Source: Rhizomys pruinosus (lineage: Eukaryota; Chordata; Mammalia; Rodentia; Spalacidae). Taken from it: 64,000 nt of DNA. A program made the translations under genes and the position numbers. Numbering within the stretch: position 1 is the stretch's first letter; every line of letters begins with the position of its first letter. Shown piece after piece: positions 46,001 through 55,805 of the stretch. Location of the stretch: the NCBI GenBank assembly GCA_009823505.1, contig VZQC01005889.1, forward strand, positions 598,087 through 662,086. Reading direction: 5' to 3'. The notes below the pieces were generated by a model. It was not told the DNA's origin. It ran no database searches and saw only the letters and a list, made by a program, of their open reading frames with translations.

Positions 46001-48163
46001 CTGAAATAATCAAGATTTAGTCAAGAAACATACATTTCAGTTGTTTGTTGTATCTCTAGATGTTTTAAATCCACAACAGTGCTCCTATGGGTTTAAAAAA
46101 GTTTTCAGAACAGTTTTCTTATGACCTATAGAAGAAATAAAGCTGGTTGAATCATGGAATAATTCCTCATGGCATAATTTTGTTATAGAGTTTGAGACCA
46201 CTTGGAAAAAGACCACCAGACTCAGCTTCAGATTTGAATCAGCCAAATTTATTGCAGCTGCTGGCAAGTCAGTTTCATTTTTGGCTCTGAAACTGCTGTA
46301 CAGAGTGAGGTGGGGAAGGGACATTTAAAGACAAACACACAAGGCAAAAAACCCCACAGCTGCCTTGCACTTCTGGCCTACCTCGAAAATGTCAGGGCAC
46401 CTTTATACAGGATAAGAAAGTTATAGAAGTCAAAACCAGCAGTTAATCATGTCACAACAGTCTATGTTTTATCAAGTTTGGAGCAAACATATGGTCAGTA
46501 GATGCATATTTCAGGGAAAGCAGAAGGGATCAGAGCTGCCTGGGATTTGCTTTGCAGCCTTGAGCTGGATTATAGAAGGAGAAAAACAAAAGAAAATGAC
46601 TTTCGTGGAATGCAGTTTGATGTTTTCTGAATCTATCCACTTCTAGACCTTTCTTTCACCTCCAGACCAGACACTAGGACTGTAGTTTGGCAGGAGGTGC
46701 TGGATACTGCAGTAGAAATATTGTTGTCTTGTTTCCTCTCATGTCAGGCTGGTGCACAACTCTTCTGGAGCCTCCTGAGAATTGTCCTGTACTATCAAGA
46801 GCTTCTTCCTCTGGGAGCACTCTGCAATGTTTCCCACGGGAATGCAGCGGCCTTGCCCTCTTATTTCCAGTTAAGAAGGACAGCTCCATGTTGTTTTTCT
46901 TGCTCTAGAGTCCTGTTTGACCAGACAAGGGGTGGACTTGCACAGACACTACCTCTGGTTTCCACTCCCTCCATCTTGCTGTCTTTCCTCCTCTATGGCT
47001 TTTGTCTGAGGGTATTCTTACAATGAATCCTCTGGACAGTAATCCTCATCTCATGTGGATTCAGCTCTATTAAGTGCTATGATGTTCAGGGAGCTGTGGG
47101 ACTTCTAGTGGCTATGGAAGGTTGATGACCACATGACCAGATCTGTGTCTTGGAACACTCACACAGCTGAAGCTGATGGCTTTGTGATCAAGACTCTGGC
47201 TGGGGAGGTGATAACTCCCTAGGCACACCTGGCCAGGAAACTGCTGGCTTCCATGGCCCCCACGAGTACAAAACCCCATGGCCCCAGGCTGTTAGCTTTT
47301 GCAACCACCCAACCAATCTTGGGAACCAGCCCCAGATCTGCACAAGGTAGAAAGCTAGCTGAAATATTAACAGTTCCATGATCCATTGCATAATAACTCA
47401 TAGATCTCTGGCTAATGGTAAAACTTGTAGGAATTCTCTTTATTCAAGCGAGGCAAACTGCTATATAGGGTTAGGTCAGGCAGCCCTCACTTTGGATGAT
47501 ATCAGTAGCCAGTGTCAGATTTCCACATCACCACACACCACCTTGGCAGTGGGGCAGACCCAGAAAGGGACATGTGGAAGAAGAGGCCAGTTCATGGCAC
47601 CAGTGTGCCTGCCTGAACATGTGCAATGCAGCCAAGCCCAGGACTGATGTCTCACAATCTCACCTCTGTTTTCAGAGGATCTAATTTAAATTGTCTCACA
47701 TTTAACCCAACTAAACAAAGATGGTTTCCTACTTTCCTACCGTCTGTAGCTTTGCTAACTCCCCAGGGGAGATATAACTACCTGTTTGATCCTTTCCATT
47801 CAATTACTGTTTTCCACTGAGAATTCCTCTCCATCTCATCACATATGTGGCCAATTTAGTACCTGGCACTAGAATGGTCTTAAGGGAGAAAAATGTCTTT
47901 GCTTAGGAAAATACTTTGATAAGCCATTGGAAGCTAAAAAGAACAATCCTGGAAGAATATATTAAAGAGGAAGGTGAAACACGAAGATGGTTAAAATGGC
48001 CTGCATATTAATGAACATACATTTTATGCTGGCTGAGCCAGGAAGGGTAGAAGGCTTGGGTCAGGAGGAGAGAAAACTAACAGGAAGACACAAGAAAATT
48101 ACCGATGTTGGGGTTGTCAGAAGACATTTAAAACCAAGGGTGCTTAATAATTTTACATTATTG
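46001..48163. other. Unassigned DNA, possible old LTR
   Basis: No gene recognised. 46170-46680 has the look of an antisense retroviral LTR (AATTTATTGCAGCTGCTGGC near 46247) but no boundaries were found. Overlapping open frames at 46674-47026 and 47188-47820 show no domain. Confidence 0.3.
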
Positions 48164-48395
48164 TGCTGGAATGATGGCTCAGCAGTTACGAGCACCGGCT
48201 GCTCTTACAGAGGACCTAGGTTTGATTTCTAGCACCTACATGCCATCCAACAATCATCTTTAACTCCAGTTCCAGGGGGATCTAATGCCCTCTTCTGACC
48301 TCTGCAGGTATTTTACTCCATGGGTGCAGTTACATGCATGCAGAGAATATACTCATAGACATAAAATAAAAATAATAAACAAAATATTAAAATAA
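48164..48395 (+). repeat. B2-type SINE
   Basis: Sense copy GTGCTGGAATGATGGCTCAG to ACTCATAGACATAAAATAAA, with approximate flanks ATAATTTTACATTA and ATAATTATACATTA. Single CCAGTTCCA unit. Confidence 0.9.
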
Positions 48396-48707
48396 TGATA
48401 ATTATACATTAATTTGTTGTATTGTTATTTAGAGAACACCAATTCTGTACATTTATTTTATTGGAACAGCCTGGGACCCTACAAAGTATTCAGGGCTGCA
48501 TGAGATTCTGTCTCACACTCAGAGCTTTGCTGACTTCACAACAATACCCAGGATCCTGGCAATACGGAGGAGAAAAGTGAGTACTTACCCCTGAGGGAAC
48601 TCACAGGGGCTGAGAGATGCAGCCCTGACATGAAATAGATTCAGGTACATATGGGACAAGTCCTCTTTTCTCCCTAAATTAAGTACAGAAAAATGATTCA
48701 GAAGCAG

Positions 48708-48724
48708 CGAGAGAGAGAGAGGGG

Positions 48725-48763
<39 letters not shown>

Positions 48764-48845
48764 ACATGTGAAGATGGACAAATACAGACACACACAGACT
48801 CAGACACAGACACAGACACACAGACACACAGAAGAGAGAGAGAGA
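48708..48845. repeat. (GA)n and (CA/GACA)n microsatellite cluster
   Basis: A GA run at about 48708-48760, then ACACAGACACAGACACA-type repeats to 48845. Overlapping minus-strand frames are low-complexity artefacts. Confidence 0.92.
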
Positions 48846-49575
48846 AGGCCCCATAGTCTTCAATGAAATTCTGATAAAATGGAACATAAAGCATTCAAAT
48901 TTGTAGCACAGTTATATAACCTTTATTTAGCTTTCTGGATTTTTTTTTCTTCCATAATAGACAACAGCAGTGCCTATTAGTGCTGGCCTTGAGAAGATTA
49001 AGTGCTTTTAGAAAGTGGGATAAACAAAGAATAAGAACAATCTGGTAACTAAAATTGGTTTCCTAAGAGGACAGATGTCCTTTTCCTCTCTGTTCCTGTA
49101 AGGCCTGCTGGCTTTCCCACTGCCCCATCACAAACATTTAGGTAACCAGGGGTCTGCTACCCTCTTCCACATCAATACCATCTCTTCTCTTTGAGCTCTC
49201 TATACCTTACTGTTTGAGGTGTTCTAGTATTTGCTATGTTTCATATTGCTTTATCCAATTAGGAACCATCTTGGGAAATATAAATTAAGACAGAGGCAGG
49301 TGACTAGCAGAATTCCAAGAGATTTCCCTGACTGCATGGAATTCTTCACATCAAAAGAAATCAGTCTGTAGTCCTGATCAGGATTTCATAATAGTTTTAC
49401 CAATTCTCCCAATCAAAGGTAGTATAGCATGATTACCATGTGAGTTTATATGAACACATCTAATATTTACTGTGACCCTACTACCTTCATTTTGTAGACA
49501 AAACTGAAGCACAGAGTGCTCAGGTTAGCTTGCTTAAGCAAGTGGCAGAGCCCAGATTCCAAACTGAGTACCTGG
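48846..49575. other. Unassigned DNA
   Basis: No feature recognised. Confidence 0.35.
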
Positions 49576-49580
49576 CCTGG

Positions 49581-49930
49581 TGTGGTGGTTTGCGTGAGAA
49601 CTGTCCCTCATAGGCTCACGTATTGGAATGCTTGGTCCCCAGCTGGTGCTGCTGTTGGCAGAATTATAAGAGGTACGGCCTTACTGGAGGAGGTATGCCA
49701 CTGGGGGCGGGCTTTGAGAGTTCACGACATGTTCATCAACTACCAGTTGCTCTGTCTCTGATTCCTGTCTGCAGCTTCCGGTCTCTGCTGTGGTGTTGCT
49801 GCTTGCTGCCATGCCTCTCCTTCATGAGGGACTCTATCCCTCTGCAACCAAAAGCTAAAGTGAACACTTTTGTCCATAAGTTCCCTTAGTTATGATGTTT
49901 TGTCACAGCAACAGAAAAGGAACTAATACA
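49581..49930 (+). mobile_element. MT-type MaLR solo LTR
   Basis: A 350-bp LTR from TGTGGTGGTTTGCGTGAG to GGAACTAATACA, with target duplication CCTGG at 49576-49580 and 49931-49935. More diverged than the 61140 element. Confidence 0.9.
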
Positions 49931-50107
49931 CCTGGATTCAAAGTCTGCACTGTCGGGGAGGAAGGGAACAAGGAGTAGGGAGAAAGGGAGCAAGAGAGGG
50001 CAAGGGGGACGTGAATGTGAGCAAAGCAGAACGATATGCGTGTGTGAAGATGCCACGGTGCTCCGGGTTATTTTGTTATTAATAATTAATAAATAAAATA
50101 TAAAACC

Positions 50108-50236
50108 GGGGCTGGAGAGATGGCTCAGTGGTTAAAAACACTTGTTCTTCTAGAGGACCTGGGTTTGATTCCCAGCACCCACATGACAGCTAAGAGCTGT
50201 CTGTAACTCCATTTCCCTGGGATCTGATGACAAAGG
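50108..50236 (+). repeat. B2-type SINE, 3' truncated
   Basis: GGGGCTGGAGAGATGGCTCA head and B box GGTTTGATTCCC are followed by a break after GGGATCTGATGAC; the 3' third is absent. Confidence 0.85.
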
Positions 50237-50326
50237 GTAAATAAACTATAAACTCACGTAGTTGCTCTTCCTTGAAAAGCTCCATTAGTCAAAAGTGGGG
50301 AAAAGGGTAAGTTTGAAGGTTGTCTG

Positions 50327-50332
50327 CTCTCT
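50327..50332. other. Provirus target site duplication, left
   Basis: CTCTCT, identical to 56261-56266. The low complexity (the right flank continues CTCTCTCT) leaves a 2-bp ambiguity, but it abuts exactly the TG..CA LTR ends. Confidence 0.9.
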
Positions 50333-50785
50333 TGCGGGGGTCGTAGAGAGGTGGTAGGCAAAGACCACCCTCTCCAGTTTCCTCGCTGCCGAAGATCTTC
50401 ACTCTGTCGGCCCGCGACGGAGTGGGGCTGGGGAGAGTAAGTGCGCTGCCGAACTGAAAGTAACCACGGCAGGGAGTCGAGTCAGGGTGTTACAGCTCAA
50501 GCTCACTTTATTGCAGGTTTACAGAGGTTTATAAGCCATGCCAGCTTCCCTACTGGGGTATGTGTCTCTTCCTAATTGGTCCTTTTAGGAGGCTTAATTT
50601 ACAAGTCCCTAATTGATCCAATCCCTTCCCTTCCTAGCATAGTCCCTAATTATCATGTTAGTACGTGGAAGTAAAGAAGTGAAACTAGCCTTCCTTGCTT
50701 GATGGGTGGGGGTGAGTTCGCAAAACTCTAGCGCAGGCTTTCTTTTGTCTTTCAGGCCTATCTTCTCGGCTATTCCATGCCATCA
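50333..50785 (-). mobile_element. 3' LTR of the provirus
   Basis: 453 bp with TG..CA ends on the minus strand, directly after the polypurine tract. AATAAA is at 50507-50512. Its TATA-like box is shortened relative to the 5' LTR (2-bp deletion, TTTATAAG in place of CTTATATAAG). Confidence 0.95.
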
Positions 50786-50798
50786 TTTCCCCCTTTTT
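50786..50798 (-). other. Polypurine tract
   Basis: On the minus strand AAAAAGGGGGAAA abuts the TG of the 3' LTR. This is the primer for plus-strand DNA synthesis in retroviruses. Confidence 0.93.
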
Positions 50799-50883
50799 GT
50801 TTTATTTGGCATAGCTCCTGTCTTAGGTTGGTGCTTTTACTGGGCTCAGCTCTTACCTGTCTTTGAGTAGATAGCAGCTTTGG

Positions 50884-52056
50884 CTATCCCCCTGTCTTAG
50901 GTTGGCCGACCCAAAAAGCCCTTACCCGTCTTTGGAGTCTGATGCTGCTTTTGTAGGTATTGACGAGGGGGAAGGACTCATACTTTGCCCATAAGGCCAT
51001 TAACTGGACTTCTTCTGCCTGTTTTCTAGAGAACCCTATAACCCGGTTGAGCAAGCAAGGGCCTACCGTGAACAAAAGCAAAAGAATAATAAGAGGTCTG
51101 GCTATTGCCGTTATCAATGAAGTAAACCAGGGGCTGGTGTTGAACCATCCTTCAAACCAACCTGGTTGATTAGCTGTCTTTCTTCTTTCAAGGCTATTCC
51201 TAAGATCGTCTAGATTCTTTGTAATTACACTGGAGTGGTCTGCGTAAAAGCAGCATTCTTCCCCTAAAGTCTGGCATATCCCTCCCTGTTCTAGTGCAAG
51301 GAGATCAAGCCCCCTTCTGTTCTGAAGGACCATCTCTGCTAAAGAATCCAATGATGACTTCATGTGTCTCAGAGTTATTTCTACCTTTTCTATATCTTCA
51401 TCTAGTTGCTGTCTGAGCCTCTCATTCCATTGTTGTGTTAGTGATAGAGCTGTTCCTCCAGTAGCTGCGCCTGCGATTCCCACTCCTAGTATGCCCACCA
51501 GGGCAAGGGCGGTTCCTATCTCTCTTTTATGTCTAGAAACTGAAAGGCCTCCTGCTGGGTGGTATAATGCACAAGAGTCATTACTTGTCTTTACAGCTTC
51601 TAGGTTGACACAAGGGGTTAGTCCTGCCTTTTTACATAGCATTTCCAGAGAATGGTGTAGTAAGCCTGGCCCCTTTTCATGGTTGGTCCCGGGGCATACA
51701 TAACATTCCCACTTTCTAGCATTTAGTCTATCCACCTCCCTTCGGCCCTGTTCCTATTGTCCATTGAAGTAACTGTCTGCTAACAAGCAGAAATCGGTTT
51801 GGAGAGTAGGCCAGATGCTCTCTGTTGTTCCTTTATTTGAGACAGCCTTGATGACATTTCCAGTAGTGATGTTCACCACTGACCAGATGATGGTGCGAGG
51901 CCTGAGTGACTCGTCTGATGACTCAGCCTTCCCATGGGGCCATAGGAGTAGAATTCTGATGGCCAGGAGCATCAGATTCATTTCTGTAAGAACAAGGGGA
52001 TTTACCTTAAGGAGTTCATCTTTAGGTTGGGGGTTAAGAAGTTTCCGGGAGGTCAT
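50884..52056 (-). pseudogene. env: env, gamma-style, SU deleted, one amber
   Basis: The envelope gene, which mediates receptor binding (SU) and membrane fusion (TM) when intact. One frame of 390 codons is interrupted only by TAG at 51754-51756. The first 100 residues hold a start, a hydrophobic leader (MLLAIRILLL) and an SU amino end resembling gammaretroviral SU. After the amber come CYVCPG, the SU carboxy end and a basic cleavage site RHKR (residues 68-71 counting from 51735). SU totals about 180 residues, less than half the usual length, so its middle is deleted. TM is open: a hydrophobic fusion peptide (72-95), an immunosuppressive-type domain (LQNRRGLDLL, 137-146), CX6CC (154-162) and a membrane span (about 207-229). 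CX6CC marks the gamma/type D class of Env, not the MMTV class. The start overlaps the end of integrase by 23 nt. Confidence 0.9.
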
Positions 52057-52579
52057 ATTTGATGTTCCTTGCCGGGACCCAGATAGGTGTATTCGAGTCT
52101 GTTGGCATAATACAGCCGAATCCTCGGCCTGTGGTTATAAGTGGGTCCGGGCCTCGCCATTTCTGGGTTAGAGGATCTCTCCACCGGACCTGTATCGCTG
52201 GTGTCTGGGGTAACTGTCCCCAGTGTTTTTGAAATCTATTGTAATGTACATTTTTGGAAAAATTTAAAATATTTATGTTTAATAATGCCCCCGCCAGCTG
52301 CAGGTGAGGACTGCGGTACCAGTCCTCTCCCCCTTTTTGTTTTTGTATTTGTTGTTTTAAAGTCTGGTGAGTTCTTTCAATGATTGCTTGTCCTTTTGGG
52401 TTATAAGGAATACCAGTGATGTGTTTGATATTCCATCTATTAAAAAATTGGCTTAGGGACTGAGATGTAAAGCAAGGCCCATTGTCTGTTTTGACCTGTT
52501 TAGGTAGGCCCAGGGTTGAAAAACATTGTATAAAGTGTGATTTAGTATGGGTGGCTTTTTCTCCAGAGTGGGCTGTTGC
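52034..52579 (-). pseudogene. pol: Integrase core and C-terminal remnant
   Basis: An open minus-strand frame of about 181 codons after TGA 52580-52582. It reads HSGEKATHTKSHFIQ, then the second catalytic Asp (KTDNGP), the catalytic Glu region (AIIERTHQTL) and a C-terminal domain with RWRDP and a Trp-rich end. It stops at TAA 52034-52036, 23 nt inside env. The N-terminal HHCC domain and the start of the core are not in this frame, and there is no start codon near its beginning. It would only be made as part of Gag-Pro-Pol, which is broken upstream. Confidence 0.88.
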
Positions 52580-52790
52580 TCAACATGCTCCTGAATATGT
52601 ATGTTACATCAACAATATTAATTTGAGGAGCTAATCTATCGGCCATGGCATTCCCCTTGGCGAGGAACCTGGGCAGATGAGAATGACTCCTTACATGTTG
52701 GCTACTGAGACAAAGACAAATTCGAGTTTCCCAAAAGCCGGGTAGTAAGGCCTCGGGGATTTGCTCCGGGCCCCTGCAGAGGCGGAACAT
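52580..52790 (-). pseudogene. pol: RNase H end / integrase start remnant
   Basis: In a frame shifted from RT, the minus strand reads SSQHVRSHSHLP and AKGNAMADRLAP, the conserved RNase H C-terminus of class II Pol. It then passes directly to VDVTYI, the first catalytic Asp segment of integrase, so the HHCC zinc domain between them is deleted. A further frameshift and a small loss separate this from HSGEKATHT in the next frame. Confidence 0.75.
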
Positions 52791-53758
52791 TGAGCGAGCC
52801 TCTGTAGCTTGGCAGAAAATAGGGCCCTAGAGAATTGATCAAAGATTTGTAAATGTTGCTCTGAGAGCTCAACCTCCCCTCCACAGGGCCCCCCTTTCTC
52901 GAGGAGGGAAAAGAGGGGGAGGAGGGTCTCAGTAGAGACTCCAACCCAGGGCCTGAGCCAATTTATCTCCCCCAACACCTTTTGTAATTGGGTGATTTCA
53001 AGGTTCTTAGGGATAGAGATGGAGGGGAGGAGAGGTCTGACAGCAGTAAGGTGAAGTTCCGCGCCCAGTACCTTGAGCGGGGGCACCCATTGTACCTTCT
53101 CAGGGGCAATGGCAAAACCAGCCTCCCCAAGGCGATCTGAAATTTTGTCCATTAACTGATGGAGTTTTGGTAAGGCCCTGTGACCCAAGATAAGATCGTC
53201 CATATATGCGTACATAAGGACGTCAGGGTCACCATAGAAAAAGTCCTGTAGTAATGTGGCCAGATAATTTTGGCAAAAGGCCGGACTGTTTGCCATCCCC
53301 TGAGGAAGGACCACCCACTCGTACCTTTGGTCAGGGCATGCAAAGTTAGTTGAGGGGACAGAGAATGCGAATTTGTGACAGTCTTCTGGATGGAGGGGGA
53401 TGGAGAAAAAACAATCCTTAAGGTCTATTACTGCTAGATGGAACTCAGTGGGTATTGCAGGAACCCAGGGCATTCCCCTTAGGGGGGCCCCAGCGATCTC
53501 CATCCTGTCGTTTATTTTTCTCAAGTCTTGTAACATCCTCCATTTGCCTGAGGGTTTTTTTATTACGAACACAGGGGTATTCCATGGGCTCATCGAGGGA
53601 CGGATACGCCCTCGGGCCAACAAGTCATCGATAATGCCCTTGAGCGCCGTCAGCTTCTCTTCCTTGAGGGGCCACTGCTCCACCCAGACCGGTTTACCCG
53701 GTTTCCATATAATTGGTGGAACGCGGGGGGCAGTGGCCTTTAGACTTGGGGGTACACC
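52691..53758 (-). pseudogene. pol: pol: reverse transcriptase, C-terminally truncated
   Basis: Reverse transcriptase, which copies viral RNA into DNA. The frame is open from 53758; the RT-typical WKPGKPVWVEQWPL precedes residue 1 counted at 53683. Seen: VIDLKDCF with the first catalytic Asp (D87), LPQGMANSP (126-134) and YMDD (160-163). Similarity to class II RT lasts to roughly residue 290, then the frame runs out through unrelated-looking codons to a stop at 52691-52693. Most of the connection and RNase H is missing, so the catalytic RNase H residues are absent. This frame is -1 relative to pro, as in betaretroviruses. Confidence 0.9.
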
Positions 53759-54252
53759 TTAACAAGATCTTTCCTAACCCCGTCCGAGGGGCCGGATATA
53801 CTCTCTAATGGGTCTTCAAAGAACCTGTTGTGGTCGGTGGTAAGAACTACATCCATCTGGGCCATTATGTCTTTTCCGGCCAAGTTATCCTTTAGTCCTT
53901 GTACCACCAGGGGTCGGATACGCCCTCGTTCACCCTCAGGCCCCACCCAGGGGAGATAGGAGGCGGTTTCCTGAGCTTTGGAAGTCCCTCCTACTCCAGA
54001 TACGTGAGGTCCAGGGACTAGCTCCCAATGGCTGGGAACCTCTTCCTTTTTTAAGACAGTTCTATCGGCCCCCGTATCCAAGAGGCATTTGAAACTTTGT
54101 CCCCCAATAGCGATGACTGTCTTAGGACGGGTAAAGTCACATAGAGGAACAGTCCAGTTGACCGGGCAAGGATTTGGTCTAATAGGACCCATATCAGGGC
54201 CTTGCCTCCTTGGTTGTAACGGGGCTAGAGGCTGCCCCCTCTCTAGTTTAAA
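53740..54252 (-). CDS. pro: pro: aspartic protease (open frame)
   Basis: Retroviral protease, which as a dimer cleaves Gag and Gag-Pro-Pol. The frame is entered by -1 frameshift at TTTAAAC (54246-54252) and stays open to TAA 53740-53742. From ATG 54192 it has 150 residues: the active-site motif LLDTGADRTVL (Asp39-Thr40-Gly41), a flap region (SGVGGTSKAQ) and the conserved GKDIMAQMD helix. Betaretroviral pro normally begins with a dUTPase domain (established knowledge). Here only about 20 codons separate the slip site from ATG 54192, and the protease follows at once, so dUTPase is absent. No inactivating change is visible in this segment. Confidence 0.9.
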   Translation of the reverse strand, partial: FKLERGQPLAPLQPRRQGPDMGPIRPNPCPVNWTVPLCDFTRPKTVIAIGGQSFKCLLDTGADRTVLKKEEVPSHWELVPGPHVSGVGGTSKAQETASYLPWVGPEGERGRIRPLVVQGLKDNLAGKDIMAQMDVVLTTDHNRFFEDPLESISGPSDGVRKDLVKVYPQV

Positions 54253-55706
54253 GGCCTCCCATTGATATCATACTTGGACTGGCAGTCACGTTTCCAGTGA
54301 TACCCCTTCTTACATCTAGGGCAAGGAGCGGGGGGCAATCCCTGATTTCTCTGCCCTTTATCGGGTCTTTCTTTTTCCGGGCATTTCCTGCGAAAGTGAC
54401 CTTCCTTACCGCAGGCAAAACATTTCCCTCTTGATTCGGCCCTTTCTGTGGTCTTTGCTTCCTTTTGGAGAGATAAAGCTTGGGCCAAAGCCACCGTGAG
54501 GGTTTGAACCTTGTGAGATTGAGTTCCCACGTCCTGGGTGGCTATTATCCAGGAATGCATTGTCCGGTCCCTGAGGCCGGCACAGGCCTGCCTATGGTCA
54601 CCATTCATACCTTCCCAAACGGTCAGCTTAATGAATTGATCTCTTATGTCCCCAGGGGGCAACTTACGCTTTATGCTCCGCTCTACCCTGTCGATGAATG
54701 ATGGTAAATCCTCCTCGGACCTCTGCCGCAGCCCCGCCATGGGGTTTTCCGTGGGCCCGGTGTCTAGCTTAGCCCACGCCCGAATTCCGCAGTCTCGAAC
54801 TTGCTCCCTATATTGGGGAATCTGTACCCGAGATTGTTCAAGCCCGGTAGCATACCCAGTTTGGGTTCCTACCAGCATTCCCCAAGTGATGGCTACTGGG
54901 GGGTTAGCAGCGGCATTGGCTTCAGCCTGTTCCCTGCATTCCTCCCGGAATAGAGCGACCCATCTAATAAAGATGGGATTAGGAAGTACCGCTTTGGCGG
55001 CATCCATCCAGTCCTTTGGCACACAGGGATGATAGGCGACATCCTGTAGGAGGGTGGTCGCCCATGGGGAGTTGGGACCATCCTCTGCCACAGCCTTTTT
55101 GAGTTCTTTTAGGTCCTTGGCCTCCCAGGGGTACCAGTCCAAGGGTCGGACAGGGGTGGGATTGACATTAACCGGAAAGGCTTGAACTAATTTAGGAGTG
55201 ACCCCCCCTTCTTGCACCTCGGCGTAAGCCGGTGGTCGGGAGAGTTCCTCAGAGAAGCGTTGTTCTGTCTCTCTGGCCTCCTGCCTCGAAGCCGAGTAGG
55301 GGGAAGGGATGGGGCCCATGGAGTCTGGATACTCAGGGGCGTCCCAGGCCATATGCTCCTCCCTGAGACCAGGGGGTCTCTCAACCTCTTCCGGAGCTGA
55401 AATTCCACCCCCAGGAGGTGGGAGGGAGTCGGGGTGAAAAGTGGCTTTAAGCGCCACAATCATGGGGTAAAAGCCCAAAGGAGGTCCTGCTCCGAGAATC
55501 CTTTCTCTTTCTCTTGCCAGCTTTTCTATTCTCCCCCAAACTTCCCAGGAGAAAAGGTTGGCCCCTCTTACCCAGGGGGCCAGAAAGAGGACGTAGTCCC
55601 AGGCAGGCTCTGCGACCGCATCAGTCAGTTCTAATCCCCTGGATTTTAACATCAATCTCAGCGCTTTAAGTGCTGGGTCCTCATTTTTTCCCGTTGCGTT
55701 TCCCAT
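54243..55706 (-). CDS. gag: gag: retroviral structural polyprotein
   Basis: 487 residues without interruption. Gag assembles the particle at the plasma membrane and packages the genome. Seen: N-terminal MGNATG, a myristoylation-type signal with Gly2; the late-domain motif PPAY (158-161); a capsid region with the major homology region around residues 328-345 (EEDLPSFIDRVERSI); and two CCHC zinc knuckles in nucleocapsid, CFACGKEGHFRRKC (429-442) and CPRCKKGYHWKRDC (462-475). Two knuckles are typical of class II viruses. The length is shorter than a type D Gag, so an inner domain may be missing. The start is chosen for the MGxxxG signal and its place 11 nt after the splice donor. This is the best preserved gene of the provirus. 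Confidence 0.94.
   Translation of the reverse strand: MGNATGKNEDPALKALRLMLKSRGLELTDAVAEPAWDYVLFLAPWVRGANLFSWEVWGRIEKLARERERILGAGPPLGFYPMIVALKATFHPDSLPPPGGGISAPEEVERPPGLREEHMAWDAPEYPDSMGPIPSPYSASRQEARETEQRFSEELSRPPAYAEVQEGGVTPKLVQAFPVNVNPTPVRPLDWYPWEAKDLKELKKAVAEDGPNSPWATTLLQDVAYHPCVPKDWMDAAKAVLPNPIFIRWVALFREECREQAEANAAANPPVAITWGMLVGTQTGYATGLEQSRVQIPQYREQVRDCGIRAWAKLDTGPTENPMAGLRQRSEEDLPSFIDRVERSIKRKLPPGDIRDQFIKLTVWEGMNGDHRQACAGLRDRTMHSWIIATQDVGTQSHKVQTLTVALAQALSLQKEAKTTERAESRGKCFACGKEGHFRRKCPEKERPDKGQRNQGLPPAPCPRCKKGYHWKRDCQSKYDINGRPLN
54246..54252 (-). promoter_or_regulatory. gag-pro -1 ribosomal frameshift site
   Basis: The minus strand reads CCT TTA AAC TAG, giving the heptamer T-TTA-AAC in gag phase immediately before the gag stop (54243-54245). 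After a -1 slip the pro frame is open without a stop. TTTAAAC is a canonical X-XXY-YYZ slippery sequence. A downstream pseudoknot was not worked out. Confidence 0.88.
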
Positions 55707-55717
55707 CGCGGGGACTC

Positions 55718-55726
55718 ACTTACCCG
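55718..55726 (-). promoter_or_regulatory. Major splice donor
   Basis: The minus strand reads CGGGTAAGTGAG, a near-consensus donor (G/GTAAGT) between the primer site and the gag start. It would serve the spliced env mRNA. Confidence 0.75.
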
Positions 55727-55785
55727 GAAGACCGATTGGCCCCAGCCGTATTTCTAGCCGTTAGGGTCTCGAGGGGGGTCTTCGA

Positions 55786-55803
55786 GCCCCACGTTGGGCG
55801 CCA
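55786..55803 (-). other. Primer binding site, tRNA-Lys1,2 type
   Basis: On the minus strand TGGCGCCCAACGTGGGGC lies 2 nt after the 5' LTR. It complements the 3' end of tRNA-Lys1,2, as in type D betaretroviruses (established knowledge). The leader from here to gag is only about 80 nt. Confidence 0.92.
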
Positions 55804-55805
55804 GA

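Noticed and set aside
44475..46009. Host exon in the 45.4-46.0 kb ORFs
   Set aside because: The stretch is colinear with Lx/L1-type repeat sequence and interrupted by a B1.
50884..52056. A functional captured envelope (syncytin-like) gene
   Set aside because: SU lacks its middle part and an amber codon interrupts the frame, so no complete envelope can be made from this copy.
53740..54252. dUTPase domain in pro
   Set aside because: Too few codons precede the protease and no dUTPase motif is present.
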